Both the position numbers and the translations under genes were made by a program. From the NCBI GenBank assembly GCA_905183005.1, contig CAJJDO010000032.1, forward strand, positions 537,887 to 601,886: 64,000 nucleotides of DNA. Direction: 5' to 3'. This DNA comes from Paramecium pentaurelia. Its lineage: Eukaryota > Ciliophora > Oligohymenophorea > Peniculida > Parameciidae. The stretch's first letter is position 1; every line of letters begins with the position of its first letter. The notes under the pieces are model-generated. The model ran no database searches. It was given only the letters and a program-made list of their open reading frames with translations, and had not been told where the DNA came from. This document shows positions 47,301-58,628 of the stretch, piece by piece.

Positions 47301-47878
47301 CAGTAATTCCCCAAAAATTCTTAAAATTTAAAAAGTTAAACAAATACCTATTAATTACAGTCTGATGAAAATCTGGCAATTACTGAATTTAATGTATGCT
47401 GACGATAATCAATAAATTATAAAGCACTAAATTCTGTACCAGAACCACCACATAAATTAGATCCTGTATTTGCTACAACATACCAACTTTGGACCCATTA
47501 ATCTGCAAATATATAAAAGTATTGGGAGGTTGGCCAATCATCAATTCTTAATATAAGATAATATTAAAACTTCCAGTATCTGATATTAATACGTAAATTA
47601 TAATGAGGTGGCAGAATAAAATATTTCAACACCTAAGTTACTTAAGGTATTGCTGGTGAAGTGCATCCAAAAACTTGGTATCCTCCAAAAATGATGTTTC
47701 CTCCACAATTAGTAATATTATTAGTTGCTCCATTATAAGGATTTACGACTGTCCATCCTAAATTAATATTAAAATATTGACCTTCGTTATTAGAAATTTA
47801 AGAAGTGACAAAATTCTAAATATATTATGCCTCAACAAAAATTCCCAAGCATTTAAAATAAAGAAACTGCAGAAACAT
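44325..47878 (-). CDS. Large Cys-rich membrane protein with DDG-type repeats
   Basis: Four exons (47878-47348, 47319-47118, 47092-44837, 44806-44325; introns 28, 25, 30 nt), 979 aa. A signal peptide (MFLQFLYFKCLGIFVEAQ) leads into a beta-rich ectodomain, then many Cys-rich modules of the type C-D-D-G-N-x3-D-G-C-x2-C (myxococcus/growth-factor-receptor-like repeats), such as E-Q-C-D-D-G-N-D-F-P-F-D-G-C. Hydrophobic helices near the C-terminus precede a conserved-looking tail (L-A-N-A-W-D-L-L-F-K) ending K-K-K-K-D-E. Very large families of such surface proteins are known in Paramecium. The third intron (GTGAA start) is the least certain. The 5' end is partly repeated at 48867-49032 by an assembly overlap. 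Confidence 0.8.
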
Positions 47879-50019
47879 TAAATAAATATTAAAGAAATAT
47901 AAATATCTTAATGAGTATAAATATTGTCGATTTAATATGACTAAATGTTAGTTATACCTTGTATATCCTTATATTTAACATAATCATATAGATTATTATC
48001 ATACAAAACTTATTATGTCTAATATGGTTTCATTTCTTTTATTAAAGGTGACCAAGACATTTAAATAAATTTTATTTAATATAAATCATTAGATCAATTA
48101 TTTCATTGTTATCAAAAAAGGTATGTTCAAGATGATTTCGGAATTCTATATTTTTATGATTATTTTACATTAAACAAGTGCTGATAAGTGATAAAACTGC
48201 ATTATTATTATGATTAATCTTAATTGCATTTAAATTAAATGTTCTGTGTATTGTTTCACTTTCAAAGAAATTACTTGCAATCATTAATGTGATCACAAAG
48301 CTTTATTCTTTTTTCTTAAAAGATAGCAATTAAGAAGATGTAGAAATTTTAACTTATATAAAAATAATTAAAATCTTCATATATTAAATGAATAAGAAAT
48401 AAATTAAAACTAAAAGAAAATTAAATTAAGTACTTAAAGCAAGAAGCACATAAGCAAAAGAATATGAATAATCAACAAAATTAAAGTTTGAAGGTAAATT
48501 TATTTTGCGTAATGATAATTATAAAATTAAAAGTTTTTATATATATATAAATATCACTAAGAAAATTACTACTTCATTGTTAATTAAAAATTATATATAA
48601 TTTAAGAGATAATCATCAGTCTAACGAACATATGATAAAATAACTTTTTTATCTTAGAGAATAAAGAATGCTCTTTTCAACCATCATTAATTTATATACT
48701 TCTTATTAAAAAAATAATGCGCAATTATTAATAAAAATATTTCAGATTTAAGATTTTTGAAAAATAATCTCCGGAATATTTATTGATTCAGTTTCATTTT
48801 TATTGAGAATTTCTAAATTAATTAAAAAGGAAATATAATTATTGCAAAATATATTTTTTAATAATNTAATATTATTAGTTGCTCCATTATAAGGATTTAC
48901 GACTGTCCATCCTAAATTAATATTAAAATATTGACCTTCGTTATTAGAAATTTAAGAAGTGACAAAATTCTAAATATATTATGCCTCAACAAAAATTCCC
49001 AAGCATTTAAAATAAAGAAACTGCAGAAACATTAAATAAATATTAAAGAAATATAAATATCTTAATGAGTATAAATATTGTCGATTTAATATGACTAAAT
49101 GTTAGTTATACCTTGTATATCCTTATATTTAACATAATCATATAGATTATTATCATACAAAACTTATTATGTCTAATATGGTTTCATTTCTTTTATTAAA
49201 GGTGACCAAGACATTTAAATAAATTTTATTTAATATAAATCATTAGATCAATTATTTCATTGTTATCAAAAAAGGTATGTTCAAGATGATTTCGGAATTC
49301 TATATTTTTATGATTATTTTACATTAAACAAGTGCTGATAAGTGATAAAACTGCATTATTATTATGATTAATCTTAATTGCATTTAAATTAAATGTTCTG
49401 TGTATTGTTTCACTTTCAAAGAAATTACTTGCAATCATTAATGTGATCACAAAGCTTTATTCTTTTTTCTTAAAAGATAGCAATTAAGAAGATGTAGAAA
49501 TTTTAACTTATATAAAAATAATTAAAATCTTCATATATTAAATGAATAAGAAATAAATTAAAACTAAAAGAAAATTAAATTAAGTACTTAAAGCAAGAAG
49601 CACATAAGCAAAAGAATATGAATAATCAACAAAATTAAAGTTTGAAGGTAAATTTATTTTGCGTAATGATAATTATAAAATTAAAAGTTTTTATATATAT
49701 ATAAATATCACTAAGAAAATTACTACTTCATTGTTAATTAAAAATTATATATAATTTAAGAGATAATCATCAGTCTAACGAACATATGATAAAATAACTT
49801 TTTTATCTTAGAGAATAAAGAATGCTCTTTTCAACCATCATTAATTTATATACTTCTTATTAAAAAAATAATGCGCAATTATTAATAAAAATATTTCAGA
49901 TTTAAGATTTTTGAAAAATAATCTCCGGAATATTTATTGATTCAGTTTCATTTTTATTGAGAATTTCTAAATTAATTAAAAAGGAAATATAATTATTGCA
50001 AAATATATTTTTTAATAAT
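47713..50019. repeat. 1153-bp overlap repeat around N at 48866
   Basis: Positions 47713-48865 recur at 48867-50019 (offset 1154) with no difference that I noticed. The copy starts immediately after the N and contains the first 166 coding bases of the Cys-rich gene (48867-49032, minus), so that fragment is not a second gene. It is interpreted as two overlapping contig ends, as at the other joins. Confidence 0.9.
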
Positions 50020-51211
50020 TGTAAGTATATAGTATGTATAAATTTTTTTTTAATTTTGATAATTATGCAATTAAAATAAAGCTGCAGAAAATGAAATTTG
50101 AATAGGTTCTAAGATATTTGAGTTCAACTTTCATATAAGATTATTTAAAAGAGCTATAAATCTATATCCAAATAGAACTTAAAATACAAGTAATGTGAAT
50201 TTAATCCCCTTTATTAGCTATTACTATTATAATTATTGATTTTTAAAGGATTTTAATAGTGGATTATTTTATATCACTTTAGTAAACTTAATTATTTAAA
50301 TTTTTTCTGACTAAACACAAATTAGAAATTTATTAGAACCTGTTTGGAATTCTAAAGTAAATAGTTTGTTAATTCTCACAGCTCTTAATATTATAGAATA
50401 GTTTGACTATAATTATACACAACTTTGAGCACTCCATCATGTTTAGGTATAATAATAAATATACAACTTCCAGTTTCTCTTCCTTAACATTAGAAAGAAT
50501 TTATACCTAATAAAAACAATAGTTTTTTATATATAATTCTTAATAAAAATGTATTAATTTTATATTCTAGAGAGGATCCATTTGAATTTATTTTAGTCGA
50601 AATGTAGTCAATTAATAATGATTATCCAACAATCTTAGATTCTCAAAAACTCAGAATGTTTTATTAATTGATAATAATATTTATAGTTCAGATTTTTTCC
50701 GAACTAATTATTTAGTTTATATAATCCTTTGTTTGATCCTTAATTTTACTAATATATAAAATAATGAATTAATCCTCCAGATAGGAATTCTGTTCTACTA
50801 TTCATTTTATATAAAATATTTTACTCTTTTTTTATAGTTTAGTATTATAAATGAAGTTTTATTAATGTATTTTTGAAAAAGATATATAAATTATAATTGA
50901 TATTATCTTCAAAGAATTAAAATAATGAATCAATAAGTTAAATAAATTTTCTAATTATTAATTTAAAGGTATAAAAGAAATAAAAGTTTATACTAAACAA
51001 TTTTATTAAATTTATAGATTAAACATCCTATAATTGACAGGGGAACTAGTTGTTACGTTATTTAACTGTTTAAAATTATTATATCCTGTATAGATAACAT
51101 ATAAGAGAGATTTGAAAACAAAATGATTAGTTTAAAATAACTATACTATATCTTTAATTTTTAATTATATAAAATATATTTCTAACATAATAAATAATTA
51201 TAATTATATAA
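47879..51211. other. Gene-poor region with short coding-like segments
   Basis: Apart from the overlap repeat I see no recognisable gene. Short frames with protein-like composition exist: minus 48060 (MSWSPLIKEMKPYQTQQ, repeated at 49214), plus about 48390 (MNKKQIKTKRKLNQVLKARS, repeated at about 49544) and the minus-strand segments listed separately at 50130-50640. They may be small genes, exons of unresolved genes, or remnants. Confidence 0.35.
50130..50640 (-). pseudogene. Coding remnant or unresolved gene fragment
   Basis: Two adjacent minus-strand open segments read like protein: one through S-K-I-V-G-Q-S-L-L-I-D-Y and, across a plausible 24-nt intron, G-R-E-T-G-S-C-I-F-I-I-I-P-K-H; the other through N-K-L-F-T-L-E-F-Q-T-G-S-N-K-F. 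They are in different frames and interrupted by TGA, with no ATG start found. This fits a decaying gene or one with further unrecognised introns. No family assigned. Confidence 0.35.
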
Positions 51212-52102
51212 GAATGTCAAAGAAAACATCCATTTAAAAAGATTATTTTTGATTCTCATTCCTGAGATGAATTATTTCCACACCAATACCTATTGGTAGA
51301 AATACTCTTAAGATTATTTCTATAATTAAAAACCATTTTATATTTTTAAATATATTACACACTATTTAATGGATTAAGATAGCCACATATCAAAGTTTGG
51401 TTTAATAAAAGAATTCCACAATTAAATCAAGTGTTAGGTATTGACAAAAAATTAACTAATCTCATCGAGAAACTAAACATATCAGATACAACATTAGAAA
51501 TAGGCTCAGACTAACCTTATAATCTCTTTAATCTTATGTTAGAATTAACCGAAAATGAAACAATATAATATTATAAAAGATCATTAATTATAAGAATGGT
51601 TGAATAGAATGTTAATTTATTTAAATTCCTAATTTATAAATTCATTATTTTTCCAAATACTCTAAGAGAGAATAAGGATATTTAGTATTTGAATATCTAT
51701 TATACACTAATTATGTATCGAAAATGATTTTTGAATAATATAGTTGCTATATATTTTTATTTTAATGCAAAGAAGGTTGCAATAAAGAAGAGTGCATTTA
51801 AAATGTCAAATAAAAAAGGTAATTTTAGTTAATGAAAATAAGTTAAAATAATTTATTATGATATTTACATATTGATTAAATAAAAAATTTTAAAAGATTA
51901 ATCGATTCATTAAAATTCTAACTTTATCCTATTTAAAATTTAAATTAAGAGGAAATTAGTTATATAAGTATTAATAGAAATTTTATAATATCTCAGAATC
52001 TTAAGGAAAATTAATGGCCATTTTTGTTTTAACTGAAATTTAAATTGTGGATGGAGTTTTTTCAAAGAATAGAAAATAAAAAAAGAATATAGAAATTAAT
52101 TT
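51212..52102 (+). CDS. Unresolved multi-exon gene or pseudogene
   Basis: An open segment 51266-51727 reads convincingly (D-E-L-F-P-H-Q-Y-L-L-V-E-I-L; later N-Q-V-L-G-I-D-K-K-L; L-R-E-N-K-D-I-Q-Y-L). A second lies at about 51860-52102 (D-S-L-K-F-Q-L-Y-P-I-Q; W-P-F-L-F-Q-L-K). A possible start is the ATG at 51212 (MSKKTSIQKDYF), but a TGA intervenes and no normal intron restores the frame. It is therefore a broken gene or a model I could not complete. Family unknown. Confidence 0.4.
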
Positions 52103-54933
52103 GATGTAATTATGAACCATATTTTAAATTTATAAAAAATTCAATAATTAAAACCTTGTTTGGTTCCTAATTTCATTATTAAATTAAAATCATATTTATT
52201 TTTTTATATTTTTGGATTCAAGTAAGGCTAATATTTCCCAGGCTAAGAACAATACAGTCCTCATCAAGCCCTAAAGCGATTAAGGATATCCCTTTAGAAA
52301 AAAGAAAAAAAAAAGTCTACTGAAAGTAACTACCCTTAATGAAAAGTTATAGACCATTAATTTTTGTTATTTAGTCCAATGTATCTCACTTGATATGGAC
52401 AATAATAGTGGATAGCTGAAGATCCGGCTATAATGAATAGCATTAGCATTAAAAATACAATTTTTGATGAATTTTGATAAAATTATAAAATTATTTCTTA
52501 AAAGTGTTCAAAATTAATTTAACTCTTTCAATTATCATATTTAACTTGTTTATGAATAAGAGGATAAACTTATATTAAAATGTTTTTCTATTTCTTCATA
52601 ATTTTACCTAAAATATCTTGTTATCATTTATATGATATCAAATATTGCTCATTCTCTATAAGATAATCTTCTCATCACTAAAGATTGAAGGATGAGAATA
52701 TCTTCAAGAAATTAATCTTGCATTTATTATTATATTTTGATTGATGCATTTTTATAATTGACACAGTTAATTAAAAAGCAGACAATTTTAGTAAATTTAT
52801 TCAAAATAATTAGAAAATATAGCTTTATTAAGCTTACAACATTTTAAAATAATCTATAACACTGCCTATTGTTTTCTTTTATTGAATGAGTGTAATTGAA
52901 CCTAAGGACTCCACAAACTTTTATGTGAAATGAAAGAATAGGATATAAGTATTTCAGATCACTTGTAATTTAATTTATTAAATAATGTTTATTTGAGTTA
53001 GATAAATTCATTGATGATAGAATGATTGATGCAATTAATTCGAACTATAATCTTAAAAATTGATTTTAATATAAGTAATTAATCAAAAAACTAATTTTGA
53101 GCTTCAGAAATTCTGTAATTTAATAATCTAAATTATATTATACATTATTTAAAAAATAAACTGTTTGAATCCAAATATCATGATAATTAAAAATTAAAGG
53201 TGAACATTAATTTAAATCTGATCATCAAAATAATATTTAAATTTAAAAATATATCAAGATAGTAATGATAATATGCAGTGTTATAGATTANTAAATATAA
53301 TCAAATTTTAATAGAAAGGATATATTTATTTTTAAATAAACTAATTCATATATATTATTCTATTCTTATACTTAATTATATATTTTATATAAATATCAAA
53401 ACTGGATTTTATAAATGATAATAAATATTTCGTTTGATTAAATTAAGAATGAGTTCGAATTCAGAAATAGGACTCTTCTTCGCAACCAAATAATTTGGTA
53501 TAAACTTGGCATCATTACTTTATTAAAAAACAAAGTGATTACTTTAGTAATGATAATAATTTTTTGAATTTTTTCTTTATATACATATGTAGTATTTTTA
53601 AAATATGGGTTTATAAAATTGTATTTCTAATATAAATACATAATTTTTTTAATTAGATTGTCTCATCAAATTTTGAGATTCATACTACAACCACACTAAA
53701 AATTATAAAAAAAATTGAATTCTTTATTTTTTGATTATAGTGGAAATAAAAAAAATTTATCAATTTGAAAGCAAAAATGAAAAAGATAAAATATAATCTT
53801 GATAGGAAATCCAATCTAATAAATGAAAATTCAAACTTAAATGGTTGGATGAACTTTATTCTCACCAGATTCCACTATAATCAAAATTTTATGAGATATC
53901 TTGTTAAAAAAAAATAACTAATCTTTATTCAATCCTTAGTAATGAGGATTGCATTTACCTTATTTTCTCTATTACCCTACAGAATGCCAAAACAGAGATT
54001 TTCTCATAATAAAAATAATTATTAATTTTGTAGCATTTTGTTGTTGTTTTTTATATAGTTATAAACATTATCAATATAGTCATATATTTGAAGAGATGTT
54101 TTTAAAGAAATAGGTGTAAATTACATTCTAATAAAAATATGCCTATGCAACATTCTTATTAATACAAACTTATTGATTTAAATATAATGAATAAACAAAA
54201 AAAGATTACATGCATAAGAAAAAATGAAACTTATTCAATAATTAAGGAAATAATCACCATATTTCAAAAGAAAGAATCTCAAATAAAAATAATAAACATA
54301 TTTAGTAATTATTCGAAAAAAATACATTTTAAGCAAGTTGTATGCTGTATAATAAGAATAAATTACAACATCAAAACTATAGCCTATTTTAGTTTAAAAT
54401 TTAAAAGAATTTATGTTTAAATTAGGTAAGCTACAAATAAAGACTTATATACTTAAAAATCATATTCATAAAACATAAAAATTATATTTTTTGTCCTTTA
54501 GATTTGTTATTGAAGGATGAATTATTAACTATATTATTGAAATTTTGAACTAAATAATAATGATAATTATCTAAGTAATTCAATTATTTATTGAGGGTAG
54601 TGGAATAAAAAAATGAGTTTTTATAACAAAGTTTGTTCAGATAACATTTAATTTTTAGATATATTAATTATTATTATTATAATTAGTATAAAATTAAATT
54701 ATTGATTATATTGAAAGAATTTATTAAAAAAAATATGGAATAGTTATGCTTTATTAATATATATTATTCATTTTAATATCCCTATGATTGTAAAACTTAG
54801 GAAAGTAATTTAATATTAGAAAGTACACTATAATTAAAGTGTTCAATTTCTATTAATATCGAATTTGAACAAAATATAGATCCTGACGAATTATAAAGAT
54901 TATTATTGTATTAAATTATTTTAATATCTTATA
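52103..54933. other. Gene-poor AT-rich region containing an assembly gap
   Basis: It contains the single N at 53291, without an obvious flanking overlap repeat. A coding-like fragment near 52930-53060 (G-Y-K-Y-F-R-S-L-V-I-Q-F-I-K) suggests a remnant. The open frames at 53680 (minus) and 54187 (plus) lack convincing composition and are not called. Confidence 0.35.
52240..52440. ncRNA. Weak candidate for non-coding RNA
   Basis: A patch of raised GC (CCCAGG, CAAGCCCTAAAGCG, GATCCGGC) inside very AT-rich DNA, with no protein frame and an internal A-run near 52300. It is less structured by eye than the island at 32945. It could be an RNA gene or simply a remnant of coding DNA. Confidence 0.22.
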
Positions 54934-55825
54934 ATGCAATCCCCTCTTAAAACAATTGAAAGTTTAGACTAACCAAATGCTTACCAAATGCCAGATTATG
55001 TAAATAGTACTAAGAGTACAAGTTGCTTAGATATTTTGGGAACTTAGAGCGGAATTTACATTTAATAAACATTTAAGTAATTCTATATGGGATTAAACGA
55101 ATTTAAAGTATACGGTGCTAATCATTTAGGAGAGGAAATAAAATTTAGATAATTATTCAAATGTTATGAGTAATCTTCAGATTGCACAAGATTTTGGTTA
55201 GGGTACTTTCTTTCAATTATTTAGTCCATAAATAAGGCCATTTGAGATGATGGTAGATAACTATTAATATAAAAGTTTTTATTCAAATATTAGTTATCAA
55301 TAGACATAAAATTCTGATCTAACTATTTTTAAATTTAAAAGAGAATACTAATGCACTTTCTGTTGTTTTAATAGGTATTTATATATATAAATGTTAGGCC
55401 TCGTCTTGAGGTTCATTATGTAGAAAATGGTTAAAACATATTTTTAGGATACATTAGTGATCCTGTTTATTGTTGCTAAATTGGAAGCAATATTTTTAAT
55501 TCTAATGGCGATTTGATATTTAAAATAGAAGCAAATACTTGCCAAAGTTATTTTTGGTTAAGGTGTCCATGCAGTGTGGAATGTAATAAAATTAATTTTT
55601 AAATCAAACTTCCAACAGGATAAGTGGGTAAAATATATATAAATTAATATTATAGTTGCTCCTATATAAAAGTAGATTAAAACTTGTCTTAATAGTTAAT
55701 AAAATAGATATTCTGATAATATAAATATTCTTTTCCCTAAGTAAGCATCAAAAGAAGATAAAGCTTTAATACTAGCTGCCACAATTATGATTGAATTCAT
55801 GTATTTTGAAAAGGATATCGTTTGA
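54934..55825 (+). CDS. Phospholipid scramblase family protein
   Basis: Four exons (54934-55202, 55225-55374, 55398-55627, 55656-55825; introns 22, 23, 28 nt), 272 aa. Scramblase order is clear: F-K-C-Y-E-Q-S-S-D-C-T-R-F, R-P-F-E-M, a Cys pair (C-T-F-C-C-F), L-G-Y-I-S-D-P-V-Y-C-C, F-K-I-E-A, and the C-terminal D-K-A-L-I-L-A-A-T-I-M-I-E-F-M-Y-F-E membrane segment. Family members bind Ca2+ and move lipids between membrane leaflets or act in signalling. The third intron is chosen because only it brings the conserved C-terminus into frame. Length is normal. Confidence 0.87.
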
Positions 55826-57434
55826 TTAATGAAATGTTTATGATTCTTGCCAGAATTAATATAAAATTACATTTAAAAGTTTTCATTTTATAGTGTTTTC
55901 TATAAGAAATATAAGTTATAGAGTTCTTATTGATGTATATTATTTGCTTTATATGATATTCTTCAACTGTTTCCTCAGGTTAACAAAATAATTATCATTT
56001 ATTTTAAATAATATATTTAATTAATTTAAACTTAAAGAATATTAACCAATTATAGGTGTAGAGCAATTTTACAAAATTTGATAAAAATTTTGGAAGAACA
56101 CTTTAATTTTTGTTTTCACTTAATAATTATTTTATATTAAATTGTCTCATTAAAATTTTGAAGTATAAAGATATTTTATGAATGGAAATTTCTAATTTTC
56201 AATTATTTAAACAAAGCGCAAATCATTCATATTCATCATAATTAATAAATAATATAAAATAATTCATATTATTCAACATTTATTTATTAATTTTATAATA
56301 ATATATAAATTCAAACTAAAATATGGAATCGTTTAGTAATTCAATATCAATATCTTTTGATATTAAATAATTCCTTTTAAAATTAATATTCTCTTAAAAC
56401 AAATAAACAAAAACTTAATCTACAACAATTAGTTCTTAAATTAAAATACTTAACAATAATATATCAATATATAGTCTTTTGAAACATAAGAAGGAGAAAC
56501 TTAGAAGCGAATTTATTTTTAATGTATTTAAGTCAAAATTTACTATAGACCAGGGTGAATTTTAAGATTCTTAAATTAGAGTTAACCTTATTAAGAAAAT
56601 GTATAATTTTCTGGGTTTGGAGTTCTCAGTTAATTTTTTAATGGCTGTTTTAGGTCTTTCCTCAGATTAAAAAAAATGGCATTTTTACAGAGTTACAGAG
56701 GTTCTTATATGTTATTAAAAATATTTAATTTCTTTGTCATTAAAATGAAAATTATCCAAAATTTTAATTTTTGAATTTTCACAAACACCCAAAAATGGAA
56801 ATAGTTCTTATGATGCATTTAAGTCAAATTACTAAATGTATGTTTAATACATATTTCTATTATTATTTTATCATTTTTAGTAAATTAAAATGATAATTAT
56901 TTACTATGACCGACCATCTTTAAAGATTAATACAATATTTTATTAAATAAACTCTATCATCATTTTTTAATGGACGATTTTCTATTTATTTAATCACAAA
57001 CTAACATTAATTTTATATTTTTTAATATGATCAAATAAATTTGTTAATTGATATGGAACTTGAGGATGAGAAATAATTATACCAATTTTTCTATGTATTT
57101 GGAATATAATTTAACAGCTTTACAAGATTCAAAGCATATTAGTTTTAACATTATTTTTCTGTTCTGGATTAGGGTATTTTAATGACCATTTAATAATTTA
57201 TTATATCCATAAAATTGAAATTCCTGTCAATGCATATTCATTTTTTTAAATATAATAGATATAAAAATAACATTGTTTTCTAAGCTTTGGTATAATTATT
57301 TGTTTTTGAAATAAATTAATATACAAATATTCTAATTTAATCAGAATTATTAATTAAAATATTCCTTGTAGGAAAATTAATGATTTTATGAAAATAAAAA
57401 TAAATAAAAAAATCAAACTTATGAATTAATATCA
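55826..57434. other. Spacer with probable minus-strand coding segment
   Basis: Mostly A/T-rich. Between about 56790 and 57240 the minus strand has protein-like stretches in more than one frame (H-P-Q-V-P-Y-Q-L-T-N-L-F-D-H; E-N-R-P-L-K-N-D-D-R-V-Y-L-I-K-Y), which may be exons of a small gene that I could not assemble. The rest shows nothing recognisable. Confidence 0.35.
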
Positions 57435-57959
57435 ATGGGAAATCCTTTTTCATAATTAACATCTAATCAGAAACCTTTATATCTCATGATAGGATTGGAT
57501 GCTGCAGGAAAAACAACTATTTTATAAAAACTAAAATTAGGAACAGTGGAAAGCTAAACTCCAACGATAGGATTTAATATAGAAAAAATATAAAGTAAAA
57601 AGTTTGATATAATATCTTGGGATATTGGAGGAGCAGATAAATTAAGAATAACTATGAAACCTTATTTTTAAGATAGTAAAGGAATAATTTATGTTATTGA
57701 TTGTTTTGATAAAGAAAGAATGGATGATGCAAAGCATCAATTACAAAAAATTTTGCTTGACTCTTTACTTATTGGATAACCCCTTTTAGTTTATGCAAAT
57801 AAATAAGACCTAGTAAAAATGAATTCAATAGAATTAGCTATAGAATTGATGATACAAAATCTTTCTAAAAATTGGCATATTTAACCATGTTGTGCAATTA
57901 CTGGTGAAGGGCTTTAAGATGGGTTAAATTGGATTCAAAAATAACTATTGCTCAAATGA
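57435..57959 (+). CDS. ARF-like small GTPase
   Basis: Single exon, 174 aa. It starts M-G-N, so Gly2 can be N-myristoylated. GTP-binding motifs: G-L-D-A-A-G-K-T (P-loop), T-P-T-I-G-F-N (switch I), W-D-I-G-G-A-D-K-L-R (switch II) and N-K-Q-D. In ARF1 the switch II motif is W-D-V-G-G-Q-D-K-I-R; the catalytic Gln71 is Ala67 here, so GAP-stimulated hydrolysis would be impaired. The C-terminus ends in a short helix typical of ARF/ARL. A membrane-trafficking or ciliary ARL role is expected from the family. Confidence 0.92.
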
Positions 57960-58628
57960 AAAATATATTATTAATGAAAAGAGTTCCAGTATAAATATGT
58001 AATTAGCTGTTTAGATAAATCTAGACTTTTAATATTGTATAAGTTATTGTTATGAATATAAATTAAATTTTTTTTTTGATTTTCCAATTAGTATCTAAAT
58101 AATGAAAACATTATCTTAATACTTTATCCTAAAAATTCTACAATTTTAAAATTACGATAAAATTTCTGAGGTATATTCAGATTAATGATTCATAATGGTA
58201 GTTGATCTTAAAAGTACATACAAAGAATGAATTTTCAGCCTTTTAGACTGGAAAAGCAGAGAATCTTATAAATTATAAAATAACTTTAATATAAATAATT
58301 AGAAATTAATCACATTGTTCTGTTTTTACAAAATAAGGATGGTATTTAGTCAAAATGAAATCAATTATATTTAACTAAATTGAATAATAGAATTCTATGA
58401 TTATTTTCTGAATATGTATATATTTAATTTTCTAATTAATATGATGACTTTATATGAATTTTTATTGATTTATTAAAGGATATATTTATTTTATTTATTT
58501 ATATACTTTTTACATTTCCAAAGAATACAAATTTGATTAAAATTGACTTTCAAACAAAATTTGTTTGCTTTTACTAAATTTATTATTTTATGAAAATATG
58601 AATTAAATTTAATATTTTATATATTATA
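57960..58628. other. Convergent intergenic region
   Basis: This 669-bp interval between the 3' ends of the ARL (plus) and vWA (minus) genes shows A/T-rich sequence and nothing recognisable. Confidence 0.45.

Noticed and set aside
48867..49032. Second copy of the Cys-rich surface gene
   Set aside because: Only the first 166 coding bases are present and they begin exactly after an N; explained by the contig overlap repeat.
53680..54420. Frames at 53680 (minus) and 54187 (plus) as genes
   Set aside because: Composition is dominated by Ile/Asn/Lys/Phe expected from random AT-rich DNA and no motif or neighbouring exon supports them.
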